From the NCBI GenBank assembly GCA_000432735.1, contig FR887747.1, forward strand, positions 1-19,420: a DNA stretch of 19,420 nt, written 5' to 3'. Below are positions 1 to 8,860 of this stretch, in pieces. This DNA is from Bacteroides sp. CAG:443. Lineage in GTDB: Bacteria; Bacteroidota; Bacteroidia; Bacteroidales; Bacteroidaceae. Made by a program: the position numbers and the translations under genes. Within the stretch, counting starts at the first letter, position 1. The number at the start of each line of letters is the position of its first letter. Under the pieces are notes generated by a model. It made no database searches. It had not been told where the DNA came from and saw only the letters and a list, made by a program, of their open reading frames with translations.

Positions 1-2
1 AA

Positions 3-39
3 AGGCCATCTCAAATTATATTTCAATTTGAGACAGCCT
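3..39 (-). terminator. Stem-loop terminator after the GH38 gene
   Basis: A perfect 9-bp inverted repeat (TCTCAAATT at 9-17, AATTTGAGA at 25-33) has a 7-nt loop. After a 2-nt internal mismatch, AGGC (3-6) and GCCT (36-39) add four more pairs. It lies 20 bp beyond the stop codon of the mannosidase. The flank on the plus side (38-55) is T-rich, so it could stop transcripts from both directions. On the minus strand only three Ts are visible before the window ends. Confidence 0.7.
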
Positions 40-59
40 CTTCTTTCATTTTTATATAA

Positions 60-3000
60 TTAATAAACCTCTACTTCATAAATACGTACATCTTGTGAAG
101 AAGCTGTTTGTGTTCCCCTTGTCACAACCATACGAAGATAGCGATATGCTTTATCAGAAGAGATTGTACGTAAAACAACATTGCTGCGATTACCGTCGAA
201 GTAATCGATCGTCTGCCAATCTTCATCAGCAGCGTTTCTTCCCATCAAGAAACACTGACTGGTAATAAATGATCCATTCTCCTTACCAGCATTCACCACT
301 TTCCATCCGGTCAGTTGCTGAGCTTTGCCTAAATCAAATTCCAAGAAGCTTGGTAAACCCGCAATATCACACCATTTGGTAGACAAATCACCATCGATGG
401 CAGCCTGTGGACGCTCCTCTTCATTGACAAAATTCGACCATTTTGTCAATTTTGCATTTTTCAAAAGGTTCTCGCCCGAAATCATTTTCTTACCCAATAC
501 AGATTCCGACACCTCTTCACGATTATTTGTAAGGAATAACTTAGTCGACGGTTTTACGAAAGCATGATTTTCGGCAACTGCCGTAGCGGCAAAAATCACA
601 ACGTTTTCGTTCTTAGGCAAAACAATAGAATGAACGCCTTTAGGTATATCCATGCCAAACTTGAACATATAAGTAAACTCATAAGGGCAATCTCCACTTG
701 AAGCGTGACGGTGAGTACCAACATAAGCAATCTGAGCAGGCTTCAAATAACCGGATGTATGTCCTTCATGTCCCCACTGACCAACAAATCCCGTATAAGA
801 AGGTACTACAAATTCCGAAACGTGCTTACCGCAAGCTATCTGTAAGGACTGGTCGTCTGATGAAGCAGCTGCTGCCAAGAAATATAAGCGATTATATCCC
901 TCAGGAATTTCGATAGTATCATTCTTACAAGACAAGCCGTTGTAAGTTTCCGGCTCGCCCAGACGGAAAGTAACCTGATCGATTGTTATCGAATCCGGCA
1001 ACAATTCGGCTGCATAGCTATAACCAGACTCAAAATCGGCCTCACTACGGAACTCATTATAAGTAGCACACTTTTTATCATATGGAAGTTCAAGCGACAA
1101 ACATTTTGGTTGATATGCCGATACACCTGATTCTGCTAAACGGATTTTATACGTTTTCAGAGAGAAAGGATTGACTTTCACATCAAAAGTATTATTACTG
1201 AAATCAGCTTTCGCAATTTCCTTTTCGGTTCCATCCGTTTCGACAACGGAAGCAAGTTTGCCGGCGAATGTCAATCGAGCTGACTGAATGCCCTGACCGG
1301 CAACATCGTATACACGTACTACATATTCATCAGAATCTACTGCTTTCTTCAACGCCTTGATAATCACGTTCGGATTATCCGATGAAACCATAGAGAAAGT
1401 ACGTCCCATTTCACCTTTATGCTTGTCTGTTTGGAAAGCCTTCAGTCGCTGGTTCAAAACTTCTGCCTTCGATACAACCTCAGCCTTATTGAGCTCACCC
1501 TGATGCGGAAGCAAACTATAAGTAAATGTATGATAGCCGAAATCTTGTCTATCCTGATAAGTATATCCCTTATTCGTTTTTGGAGTATGGAGCAGAGTTA
1601 AACGCAGGGTATTGTCCGAAGGTTTATCCCATCCATATTTTCCATTATTCATAATAGAGACCCCATAATCACCTTTACGGTCAGTTAAATCTGCCCAATA
1701 ATGTCCGTATACTTCGTATGCAGTAACAGTATTGTTGCCACGCTGCACACTACCCAAAGACAAATCATAGGTTGCATTCGGATTAGAAACAGCAAGCGGA
1801 AACTCAGCTTTCAGCAATGCATTTGTCGATCTCCAGTCGATTTCATTATAGAAATCAATACGAGATGCACGAGTTCCTTCATACAGACGAACGTACTGGC
1901 GGAAGACCGATTCACCATGCTTTTTCTCGATACAAAGCGATTTACGCAACTCTCCGTCTTCTACTAAAGTCAATTTCACATCGTCCGTTATAGAAACCGG
2001 TTCACGATCTAATGTTTTTTTCAGAATTTCCCATGCAGGCCATTCATAAGATTCATTTTCCGTAAACAATGCCAAGCGAATAGCTTTTCCCGATGCAACC
2101 AGTTCTTTACCATTACGCTTATCCAGCAAAGAAACAATATCACCATTTGCATCAAAAGTCAACTTATAGCAGGAATTCTCCAAGGTATTTACCTGTTTAT
2201 TTTTTACCACAATACCTTCACCTGAAGTACGGACATCGTAAACAGCATATCCTGTGGCCGGAACAGATGCCTCAACCAACAGATGTGCTTTACCGTCTTT
2301 GTAACCCAAATACTGAGAAGCGACTTTTTTACCTTCTGCATTATAGACAGATATGCCTTTCGGAGCTTTTGCAAATTCAACTTCCATTTCTGCAAGATCG
2401 TTGACAGCAAACCCTAATGCATTATACAGTACAACAGGAGTACCTTTCACATTTGTATCCAGCAAACGAGAAACTTCATTAACAGAGGAAGTCAATACAT
2501 CCGAAAATTGTTTCAAGGAAATCAGCTCATCATTCCATGAAAACTCGTAGGCACGCGGTATGCTGGTACCTGTCAGATCATCATGAAACTGATGGAAAAG
2601 GAAACGTTTCCACGAAGTTTCCAGCTCTGATTTAGGATATGCCCCCTGATTCAACCACTCCGCTGCTACGGCCGCACGCTCAGCAGCATCACCCAATAAT
2701 TCGTTCTGACGATTGTACCATTTCATAGCAGCCTGCGAAGTATAGCAACCTGTACCATGTACATCCATCAGCAATTCGCCATCGAACACAGGAAGCTGAT
2801 CATGTTTTCCGGCGTAATCTTTATAAAGTTGATCACTGGTAGCGCTGACAACTTTGATATCGCCTGTTCCTTTTACCCCTTTTTCAACAGCACGAACGGA
2901 AGTTATCGTAGGAGAACCACCCATATCACCTGTTCCGTAATAACGATATACGGTGTTCAGCGGACTATCCTTTAATAAATCCTTTAATTCTTCACTCTTT

Positions 3001-3665
3001 GACAAATCTTCGTCTTTAAAACGATGACCATAGTCGTAGCCATGTGCAAACATTAGCTGACTGCCATCGATACCTTTCCACAATCCGATAGTAAACGGAT
3101 ATTTTTTGTCACCATAAAAAGGATGATTACGCCAGCCTAACTTCTGTGAAGAAAAGCCTATCAGACCGCAATGGTGGGCCAACGATGGAAGCGTCCATCC
3201 GAAACCAAAGCAATCGGGTAAGAAAATATCCGTTCCCTCCGTTCCAAACTCAGTCCGATAATAATTTTGTCCGTACAGGATATTACGAAGTACCGATTCT
3301 GCTGAAGGTACAAGAACATCACAGGCATCCCAGCTACTGCCGGTTACATGCCAACGTCCCTCCTTGATACGTTGCTTCAGCTCGTCGTAGCGAGTAGGAA
3401 AATATTCTTTCATCCAAGAATACTTTACAGCGCCTTCAAAATTAAAAACATAATCGGGATACTTACGAAGAAGGAATAAATTTTGATTCAACGTATTCCA
3501 TACATATTCTTGAATGGTTGTTTGAATATCCCAGTTCCATTGTGTATCCAAATGCGCATCCGATACGATATATGCTTTGGGTGGATTAGGCTGAGAGTTT
3601 TGAGCTTGCATCGCCCCTGATACGCAAAGGCACATGGAAGCAAATAATACAACAGGTTGTTTCAT
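60..3665 (-). CDS. Secreted GH38 alpha-mannosidase with C-terminal F5/8 (discoidin) domain
   Basis: A 1201-residue glycoside hydrolase family 38 protein, expected to remove alpha-linked mannose from glycans in the periplasm or at the cell surface. Residues 1-21 form a signal peptide with a likely cut after A-M-Q-A. No lipobox is evident. The GH38 catalytic domain starts near residue 30. H38 and D40 (AHLDTQW) fit the zinc-binding His-x-Asp, D151 (LPDCFGFG) fits the catalytic nucleophile, and H361-D362 (QFHDDLTGTS) fits the second metal site. The mid-domain and beta-sandwich regions follow. Residues about 1066-1201 form a discoidin-type carbohydrate-binding module (AIDGDLSTKW, LEFDLGK, YLRMVV). 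The ATG at 3665 gives the full signal peptide. No SusC/SusD pair is visible, so this is not obviously part of a polysaccharide utilisation locus. The exact substrate linkage cannot be read from sequence. Confidence 0.93.
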   Translation of the reverse strand: MKQPVVLFASMCLCVSGAMQAQNSQPNPPKAYIVSDAHLDTQWNWDIQTTIQEYVWNTLNQNLFLLRKYPDYVFNFEGAVKYSWMKEYFPTRYDELKQRIKEGRWHVTGSSWDACDVLVPSAESVLRNILYGQNYYRTEFGTEGTDIFLPDCFGFGWTLPSLAHHCGLIGFSSQKLGWRNHPFYGDKKYPFTIGLWKGIDGSQLMFAHGYDYGHRFKDEDLSKSEELKDLLKDSPLNTVYRYYGTGDMGGSPTITSVRAVEKGVKGTGDIKVVSATSDQLYKDYAGKHDQLPVFDGELLMDVHGTGCYTSQAAMKWYNRQNELLGDAAERAAVAAEWLNQGAYPKSELETSWKRFLFHQFHDDLTGTSIPRAYEFSWNDELISLKQFSDVLTSSVNEVSRLLDTNVKGTPVVLYNALGFAVNDLAEMEVEFAKAPKGISVYNAEGKKVASQYLGYKDGKAHLLVEASVPATGYAVYDVRTSGEGIVVKNKQVNTLENSCYKLTFDANGDIVSLLDKRNGKELVASGKAIRLALFTENESYEWPAWEILKKTLDREPVSITDDVKLTLVEDGELRKSLCIEKKHGESVFRQYVRLYEGTRASRIDFYNEIDWRSTNALLKAEFPLAVSNPNATYDLSLGSVQRGNNTVTAYEVYGHYWADLTDRKGDYGVSIMNNGKYGWDKPSDNTLRLTLLHTPKTNKGYTYQDRQDFGYHTFTYSLLPHQGELNKAEVVSKAEVLNQRLKAFQTDKHKGEMGRTFSMVSSDNPNVIIKALKKAVDSDEYVVRVYDVAGQGIQSARLTFAGKLASVVETDGTEKEIAKADFSNNTFDVKVNPFSLKTYKIRLAESGVSAYQPKCLSLELPYDKKCATYNEFRSEADFESGYSYAAELLPDSITIDQVTFRLGEPETYNGLSCKNDTIEIPEGYNRLYFLAAAASSDDQSLQIACGKHVSEFVVPSYTGFVGQWGHEGHTSGYLKPAQIAYVGTHRHASSGDCPYEFTYMFKFGMDIPKGVHSIVLPKNENVVIFAATAVAENHAFVKPSTKLFLTNNREEVSESVLGKKMISGENLLKNAKLTKWSNFVNEEERPQAAIDGDLSTKWCDIAGLPSFLEFDLGKAQQLTGWKVVNAGKENGSFITSQCFLMGRNAADEDWQTIDYFDGNRSNVVLRTISSDKAYRYLRMVVTRGTQTASSQDVRIYEVEVY

Positions 3666-3692
3666 GGTTTATTTTTTACTGATTTAATATTA

Positions 3693-3712
3693 ATACTCCA
3701 AAATTAGAGTAT
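3693..3712 (-). promoter_or_regulatory. Predicted -7 element framed by an inverted repeat, GH38 promoter
   Basis: On the minus strand TAATTTTG (plus-strand CAAAATTA, 3699-3706) matches the Bacteroidetes -7 consensus TAnnTTTG, 33 bp before the GH38 ATG. It is exactly the spacer of a 6-bp inverted repeat, ATACTC (3693-3698) and GAGTAT (3707-3712). The nearest usable -33 TTTG is 24 bp upstream, longer than the usual 19-21. The repeat could be an operator overlapping the promoter; that is inference. Confidence 0.4.
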
Positions 3713-3913
3713 ACAAATGAAGATAAAAAGCAAACCTTGACAGAATAAAGACTAATCAAAAAAGACGAAATTCAGGTCAGAATACAAAAATGTTCTTACT
3801 ATATACTTTTTTCATGCAACATAATAACAATAAAATCCCCAATAAAAAAATAGGCATCAGCATATTTGAGAAACATTTACTGAACATTCCTATCAATCCG
3901 ACCCCTGTTATTA

Positions 3914-4810
3914 CTATTTCCGTTCCCTCAATTTCTTACGCAATTCGGTAGGAGAATCTCCCAAATTAGTACGTACATATTTAGCAAAGAACGAAAGATT
4001 AGGGAAATTCATCATCTCTGAAATTTCCTTAATCGACTTGTCGGAATATTTTAACTGAAAACGAATGTCCATCAGTACATATTCCTTTATCCAGTCGCCG
4101 GCAGTTCGTCCACTGACCAGTTTACACATTGTAGAAAGATGCTTGGAAGTAACAAAAAGCCGGTCGCTGTACCAGGAAACAGCACGCGACTTAACCTTAC
4201 CTCCTATCAGTAAATCGATAAAATTCCGAAACAAGACATCCCGCTGCCGCTGTTGTTCATCATCAACAGCGTAACATTCATCCAACTCATCCAGCAGTTC
4301 ACACTGTAAACTCCGGATAATAGACAATACAGCCTCTCTGCCACGTGAGCGACGACTCTCCGCACGAGTCTTGAGACAAAGCAGATCGCCGTACAACGCA
4401 AGAACTTTAAAGGTTTCCGGACTGACTTGTATTACAGATTTATCTCTATGCCGGAAAGCCTGTTTCCAGAGGCCATCTCCCGGCACACATTCCCGGATTA
4501 TCTGAGGGGAAAGACAGAGTACATACCCCTGAAAGCCGGGGAAAAATACATTCTCATCAATCAAGTCATTGGGTTTGCACAGCAGAACATTCCCCTCTGA
4601 AACAACAATGGTCGACATATTGACATTTACCTGAAACTTTCCCTCCGTACATACAAACAAAATAAATATATCAACTCGGGCAGGCCCGCTGATCAACTTC
4701 AGTTCGTCCTCACCGCTTAACACAACTATTCCTTCATCTTTATAGCGAGCAGACGAAACCTTCTCGAAAGTAGAGATATCCAAGCATTTGATTTCAGCAT
4801 ATTGACTCAT
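3914..4810 (-). CDS. AraC-family transcriptional regulator
   Basis: A 298-residue cytoplasmic DNA-binding regulator. The N-terminal ~180 residues look like an AraC-type cupin sensor: short beta strands around a Pro-Asn-Asp turn (CKPNDL). The C-terminal ~95 residues hold the paired helix-turn-helix of the family, with the first helix pair at SDRLFVTSKHLSTMCKLVSG and the second at KSIKEISEMMNFPNLSFFAKYVRTNLGDSPTELRK (given as the region's landmark residues S-D-R-L and F-A-K-Y). The reading frame is open to an earlier ATG at 4873 (319 residues). I prefer 4810 because the 21 extra residues are basic and unlike the family. It lies 248 bp upstream of the GH38 gene on the same strand, so control of that gene is possible but unproven. 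The ligand is unknown. Confidence 0.85.
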   Translation of the reverse strand: MSQYAEIKCLDISTFEKVSSARYKDEGIVVLSGEDELKLISGPARVDIFILFVCTEGKFQVNVNMSTIVVSEGNVLLCKPNDLIDENVFFPGFQGYVLCLSPQIIRECVPGDGLWKQAFRHRDKSVIQVSPETFKVLALYGDLLCLKTRAESRRSRGREAVLSIIRSLQCELLDELDECYAVDDEQQRQRDVLFRNFIDLLIGGKVKSRAVSWYSDRLFVTSKHLSTMCKLVSGRTAGDWIKEYVLMDIRFQLKYSDKSIKEISEMMNFPNLSFFAKYVRTNLGDSPTELRKKLRERK

Positions 4811-4925
4811 ACAATACCTATTTTTATTTTGCCGATAAAAATAAATCGTTTTCACGGGAAGAGGAAGTTCCATAAGTCATAAACAATGTTCCATCACTCG
4901 CAAGAAAGAATCTTTAAACAAGCCT

Positions 4926-4939
4926 CGGCAAATTCGCCG
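4926..4939 (-). terminator. Weak stem-loop downstream of sbcC
   Basis: CGGC (4926-4929) and GCCG (4936-4939) form a short GC-rich stem about 100 bp beyond the sbcC stop. No good T-run follows on the minus strand, so this is only a weak terminator candidate. No better one is visible between sbcC and the AraC gene. Confidence 0.2.
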
Positions 4940-4960
4940 GAAAACATCAAGACGTTTTCT

Positions 4961-5002
4961 GAAAATTTGTACAAACTTTCTGTTTTTTTGTACAAAAAAT
5001 CG
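4961..5002. promoter_or_regulatory. Tandem pair of TTTGTACAAA palindromes, 21 bp apart
   Basis: TTTGTACAAA occurs at 4966-4975 and 4987-4996, exactly 21 bp apart. Each sits in a matching 21-bp unit with a shared leading G and a shared trailing TC. The first copy extends to a nearly perfect 20-bp palindrome (GAAA...TTTC). The second is a perfect 16-bp palindrome. The pair is 155-186 bp upstream of the AraC start and just beyond sbcC. The 21-bp period is two helical turns and matches the half-site spacing known for AraC at araI1-araI2. An operator for the neighbouring AraC gene is therefore plausible (inference). Confidence 0.45.
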
Positions 5003-5041
5003 ACTGCTGATGCCCTCGTCCCACTACAGAGAAGCCGAAAT

Positions 5042-8000
5042 TCAAACTATTTCGATAGTACTCTTTCCTCCAGAACCTACCTTGACAACCCGAATCTGCG
5101 TACGGATACGTTCTCGCATTTCTGCCGTGTGGCTGATGACTCCGACTTTCTTTCCTTGCATCGACTGCAAGCTCGACAGGGCATCTATCACCATGTTCAG
5201 GCTGTTGGTGTCGAGTGTACCAAAACCTTCGTCCACGAACAAGTTGCACATCGGAATGTTGCGCGACGAAAGCGACGAGAGTCCCAGTGCCAGTGCCAAA
5301 CTGATCAGGAAAGTTTCTCCACCCGAAAGCGAACTGATGTTACGAACCTCGTCCGCCCGGTCGTGATCGATGACACGGATACCCAACGAATCCTTCACCT
5401 GCTCCAGACTATACCGGTGATTCAACAGACGAAGCTGTTCGTTGGCCTGCCGGATCAGGAAGCGCAGCGTAAAGCATTGCGCCGTTTCGCGGAACTTATC
5501 GCCGTTGGCATTTCCCAAAATATCATTCAATTCCTTCCAGTCCTGATACGCCTTCCGCCTGCGTTCAAGCTCCTCGCCGACCGACTGCATCTGTTCCATG
5601 CTCCGGCGATGTGCCATCAGCATACCGCCCACCTGCAAACGCTCTTTGTCGAGTTCCTCCGAAGAAGCCTGTACCTGTTGCATTTTTTCCTGCAACATTT
5701 CCGCAGGATGACATTCCTCACCCAACAATTCCAGCGGGATAACCTGTAAGGCACGATGAGTTTCCAATACCTTCCGGCGTGCTTCCATTTGTCCCTGACA
5801 CCATTTCACATTCTCATCCGCCTGCCGGATCTGTTCACGCTTGCCACTCCAGTCGGCCGAAAGTGAGAAACACATATCCAACCGTTCTTTTGAAAGGACA
5901 TCCGTATGTTCTGCCGATTCATTGTAACGTGTAATGAAATCGTCCACACCCGCTTGCGCAATCGTGCCATCCACCTGCTTCTTCCGATATTGCTCCTCGG
6001 CTGCTTTCACGAAACCCGACAACCGGCTGTACGACTCGACAACTTCATTATGCGCTTTATCAGCAAGCTGCACTTGTTTCTCCGCCTCTTCCAACTGCAA
6101 CTTCAACTTACGTTCCGTTTCATCTGGATCGGCACCACCCAGAACCTGTATATACGATTTCTGCTTTGCTTCATAAATCTGTACGGCACCAGCAATTTCT
6201 TCCTTGTTTTCCTTTACGGCTGCCTGACACTCGGCTAACTGTTTCTCCAACGCCCCGGCAGCCACCTTCCGTTCATTCAACAAGCCCACCGATTCCTGCT
6301 GCACACGAGTTGCCTCCCGATACTTATCGTACATATCCGACAAGCGGTTAAGCAACCCTTCAAAGTCTTGTTCAAAAGCCTGCTCCCAGTCGGGTAACGA
6401 AACATCCTGCCGCAACGCCTCACGCAGTTCCCCGTTCGTACGTTCAAGCTGCTGCAATTCCGCACGCTTCTGCTCACTCTGTCCCTGCCGTTGCTTTAAT
6501 TCCGCCGCCTGACGATGCAGTTCTTCCCGCTGACGCGAACACAAAGCCTGCTTTTCATCGTACGTACGACGCATGGCAGTCAGCTCATTTTGTGCCTGCT
6601 GATAAGCATTCTGTTCGGCGCGCGCCTGCTTTCCCTGTGCCACAATCCGTTCCGTCTCCGTCGTCAACAGAGTCGACAAGACAGAAGCATCTGCCTGTAC
6701 CACATCAACAGGCAGGACGGGATAAGCTACAACCAGTGCCGTCCATTCGCCGACAGCCTCAGTCAGTTCCGCGTTCAGTCGTCCGGTTCCCTCACGCAAA
6801 GCCGACAACTTACCGTTCAGTTCCGAACAAAGCAGGCGCAATCCGCCGGGAGAAGCATCCAGCCGTTCCTCTATTTCCGTCAACCGCTTGCGACGACGAG
6901 CAATTTCTTCCTTTACAGGCTGCAACACTTCCGCTATACCTTCGGCATACGGATGCTCCCGTGCACCACATACCGGACAAGGTTCTCCCGGTTTCAGCGC
7001 GGCACGCATATGCTCGGCACTCCGGCTGCTTGCCAGTTGCCACGCCTCCTCCAGTCCGGGCAACAGACGATTTATCTCTTCACGCTCCGTTGTCAGTTCC
7101 TTCACCTCACGCATTGCGGCATCCAGTTCCTTGGTAATTTGTTCAGATGCAAGCCGATTTGCCGACAAACTCTTTCGTCGCTCCGTTACCGCCGCCTGCA
7201 ACTTCCTCAATCGTTCCAAATCGGTATAACATTTCGTCACGTCCGCCATCCGCTGTTGCAACGCCTCTACATCCACACCAGCCAGTGCCTGTGTTTTCTG
7301 CCGGATACTCTCCCGACACAGAACCAGTTCCTCGTCCGATTTCTGCAAACGATTCTCTTCTTCCCGGCATGCCTGCTGCTGATTTTCCAGCTCGACACAA
7401 TTTTTCTTCCAGTCGGCAGATTCTTTTTGCCAGCGTTTCACCGCTTTATCCAGCGATTCCAGCCTATCGGAAACCGCATTCTTATTTTCCAGCATATCAC
7501 GATGCGGCATCAGCTCTGCCAATATCCGTTCCGCTTCCGCTTGCCGTTTCTGTAACTCCCCTATCTGAGCCGCATTTTCTGCCTGCTCCTTTTTCAGCAA
7601 TTCTTCCTTTTTCGCCAGCGAACTTTCCTCCTCTTTCAGACGAGTCACGGTAGCTTGTTGTGCATCCAACTCCACTTTCTGCTTACGGGCCTCCGTCACC
7701 AGCGGAAGCATCTGCTCTTGTTTCTCTCGAATAACGTTATAATTTTCTTTTACATCCAGCAAAAGTTTCCGCTTTTCGGCTTCTTCCTTTTCCAATGCAC
7801 TGCACTGCAATTGCTTCCGACCGACTTCCTCTGTCAGCTCTTTCAGTTCACGTTGCAGATTCATGCAGGTCTGATACACATCCCGTATGGGAGCTACCTC
7901 GTCAAGCAGCCGCAATTCGTCCCGTACCGGCTGCAAGCTCCGTGCCTTTTCCGAAGCCTGTTTCCATTTTGCCTCCTCATCGGCGAACGCCACCTCCAGC

Positions 8001-8860
8001 GTACACAAATCGGCATACCATTTCTGCTGATCCTTCAGTTTCTGAAGTTTAGTCTGCAAACTGCGGAAACGAGCATCCAATTCTTCCTTGTGTGCTTCCA
8101 CTTCCGCCAGCTTCTCATCCGAAAGCTGATGTACAGCAAAAGCTTTTACCTGATTGAACACCTCATTATAGGCAGCTTCCGCCTCCTTATAAAACTCATA
8201 AATCTTACGCGCAACAGCCGTATAAAGTTCCGTTCCGGTCAGCTTTTCCAGCAAGACAGCCTTATCCTTGTCGTCCGCCTTGACAAAATTGGCAAACGAG
8301 TTCTGTGCTAGCATCACCGTACGGGTAAACTGCGCATAATCCAAGCCGATAATGCGGTCGAGTCCCTCATTGTTGATATTCTTATGCCCCCGCTTCGGAC
8401 GTCCTCCTCCAGTTATGTCCACTTCCTTCTCGCTGGTTCTTCCTGCCTCGTCCACCGTTATCCGGTACAGTCTGCGCTCCGGACGCGTATAATTGATACG
8501 GGCTATGGAACACGACCAGCGGGCACGATAGCGGAAACCGTCGCGTGCCAGAAACACTACCTCGGCAAAACACTCCTTCGTACCCTTGCGAAGAATGTTA
8601 CGCGGGTCGTCAGGATCGAGCACCTGATCGTTGTTCGGGCGCTCAGTATGATAATAATCGAAATTATCTGCCCCATAGAAACGAGGAGCAAGCCCGTACA
8701 ATGCCAGACAGACAGCATCCAGAATGGTCGACTTTCCGCTACCCGTTTCACCTACAATGGAAAACAAATCGGCACTCCGCAAAGGTTCACTTTCAAAATC
8801 GATAACCTGTTCCCCCTCGAGCGAAGCCAAGTTATACATGATTACTTTCAACAACTTCAT
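5042..8860 (-). CDS. sbcC: Exonuclease subunit SbcC (Rad50-like SMC ATPase)
   Basis: A 1272-residue ATPase partner of SbcD. The complex opens hairpins and trims DNA double-strand ends, in an ATP-dependent manner, in the cytoplasm. Walker A is at residues 37-45 (GETGSGKST). The ABC signature SLSGGE is at 1177-1182. Walker B with the catalytic acid is at LFVDEG (D1210, E1211). The CPVC zinc hook is at 628-631, almost exactly mid-protein, and between hook and heads lie two long coiled-coil arms rich in Glu, Lys, Gln and Leu. It is longer than E. coli SbcC (about 1050 residues), which implies longer arms. Its ATG overlaps the sbcD stop in an ATGA (8857-8860), so translation is coupled. Several long antisense reading frames here are compositional shadows. 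Confidence 0.97.
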   Translation of the reverse strand: MKLLKVIMYNLASLEGEQVIDFESEPLRSADLFSIVGETGSGKSTILDAVCLALYGLAPRFYGADNFDYYHTERPNNDQVLDPDDPRNILRKGTKECFAEVVFLARDGFRYRARWSCSIARINYTRPERRLYRITVDEAGRTSEKEVDITGGGRPKRGHKNINNEGLDRIIGLDYAQFTRTVMLAQNSFANFVKADDKDKAVLLEKLTGTELYTAVARKIYEFYKEAEAAYNEVFNQVKAFAVHQLSDEKLAEVEAHKEELDARFRSLQTKLQKLKDQQKWYADLCTLEVAFADEEAKWKQASEKARSLQPVRDELRLLDEVAPIRDVYQTCMNLQRELKELTEEVGRKQLQCSALEKEEAEKRKLLLDVKENYNVIREKQEQMLPLVTEARKQKVELDAQQATVTRLKEEESSLAKKEELLKKEQAENAAQIGELQKRQAEAERILAELMPHRDMLENKNAVSDRLESLDKAVKRWQKESADWKKNCVELENQQQACREEENRLQKSDEELVLCRESIRQKTQALAGVDVEALQQRMADVTKCYTDLERLRKLQAAVTERRKSLSANRLASEQITKELDAAMREVKELTTEREEINRLLPGLEEAWQLASSRSAEHMRAALKPGEPCPVCGAREHPYAEGIAEVLQPVKEEIARRRKRLTEIEERLDASPGGLRLLCSELNGKLSALREGTGRLNAELTEAVGEWTALVVAYPVLPVDVVQADASVLSTLLTTETERIVAQGKQARAEQNAYQQAQNELTAMRRTYDEKQALCSRQREELHRQAAELKQRQGQSEQKRAELQQLERTNGELREALRQDVSLPDWEQAFEQDFEGLLNRLSDMYDKYREATRVQQESVGLLNERKVAAGALEKQLAECQAAVKENKEEIAGAVQIYEAKQKSYIQVLGGADPDETERKLKLQLEEAEKQVQLADKAHNEVVESYSRLSGFVKAAEEQYRKKQVDGTIAQAGVDDFITRYNESAEHTDVLSKERLDMCFSLSADWSGKREQIRQADENVKWCQGQMEARRKVLETHRALQVIPLELLGEECHPAEMLQEKMQQVQASSEELDKERLQVGGMLMAHRRSMEQMQSVGEELERRRKAYQDWKELNDILGNANGDKFRETAQCFTLRFLIRQANEQLRLLNHRYSLEQVKDSLGIRVIDHDRADEVRNISSLSGGETFLISLALALGLSSLSSRNIPMCNLFVDEGFGTLDTNSLNMVIDALSSLQSMQGKKVGVISHTAEMRERIRTQIRVVKVGSGGKSTIEIV

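Noticed and set aside
4811..4873. Longer AraC start at ATG 4873
   Set aside because: The 21 extra residues are basic and unlike AraC N-termini, and no promoter is visible ahead of them. The longer form cannot be fully excluded.
6515..7555. A 346-codon plus-strand open frame, and others at 4886-5749 and 7655-8311
   Set aside because: All lie antisense to sbcC. Their Gln-, Leu-, Phe- and Ser-rich translations reflect coiled-coil codons read backwards.
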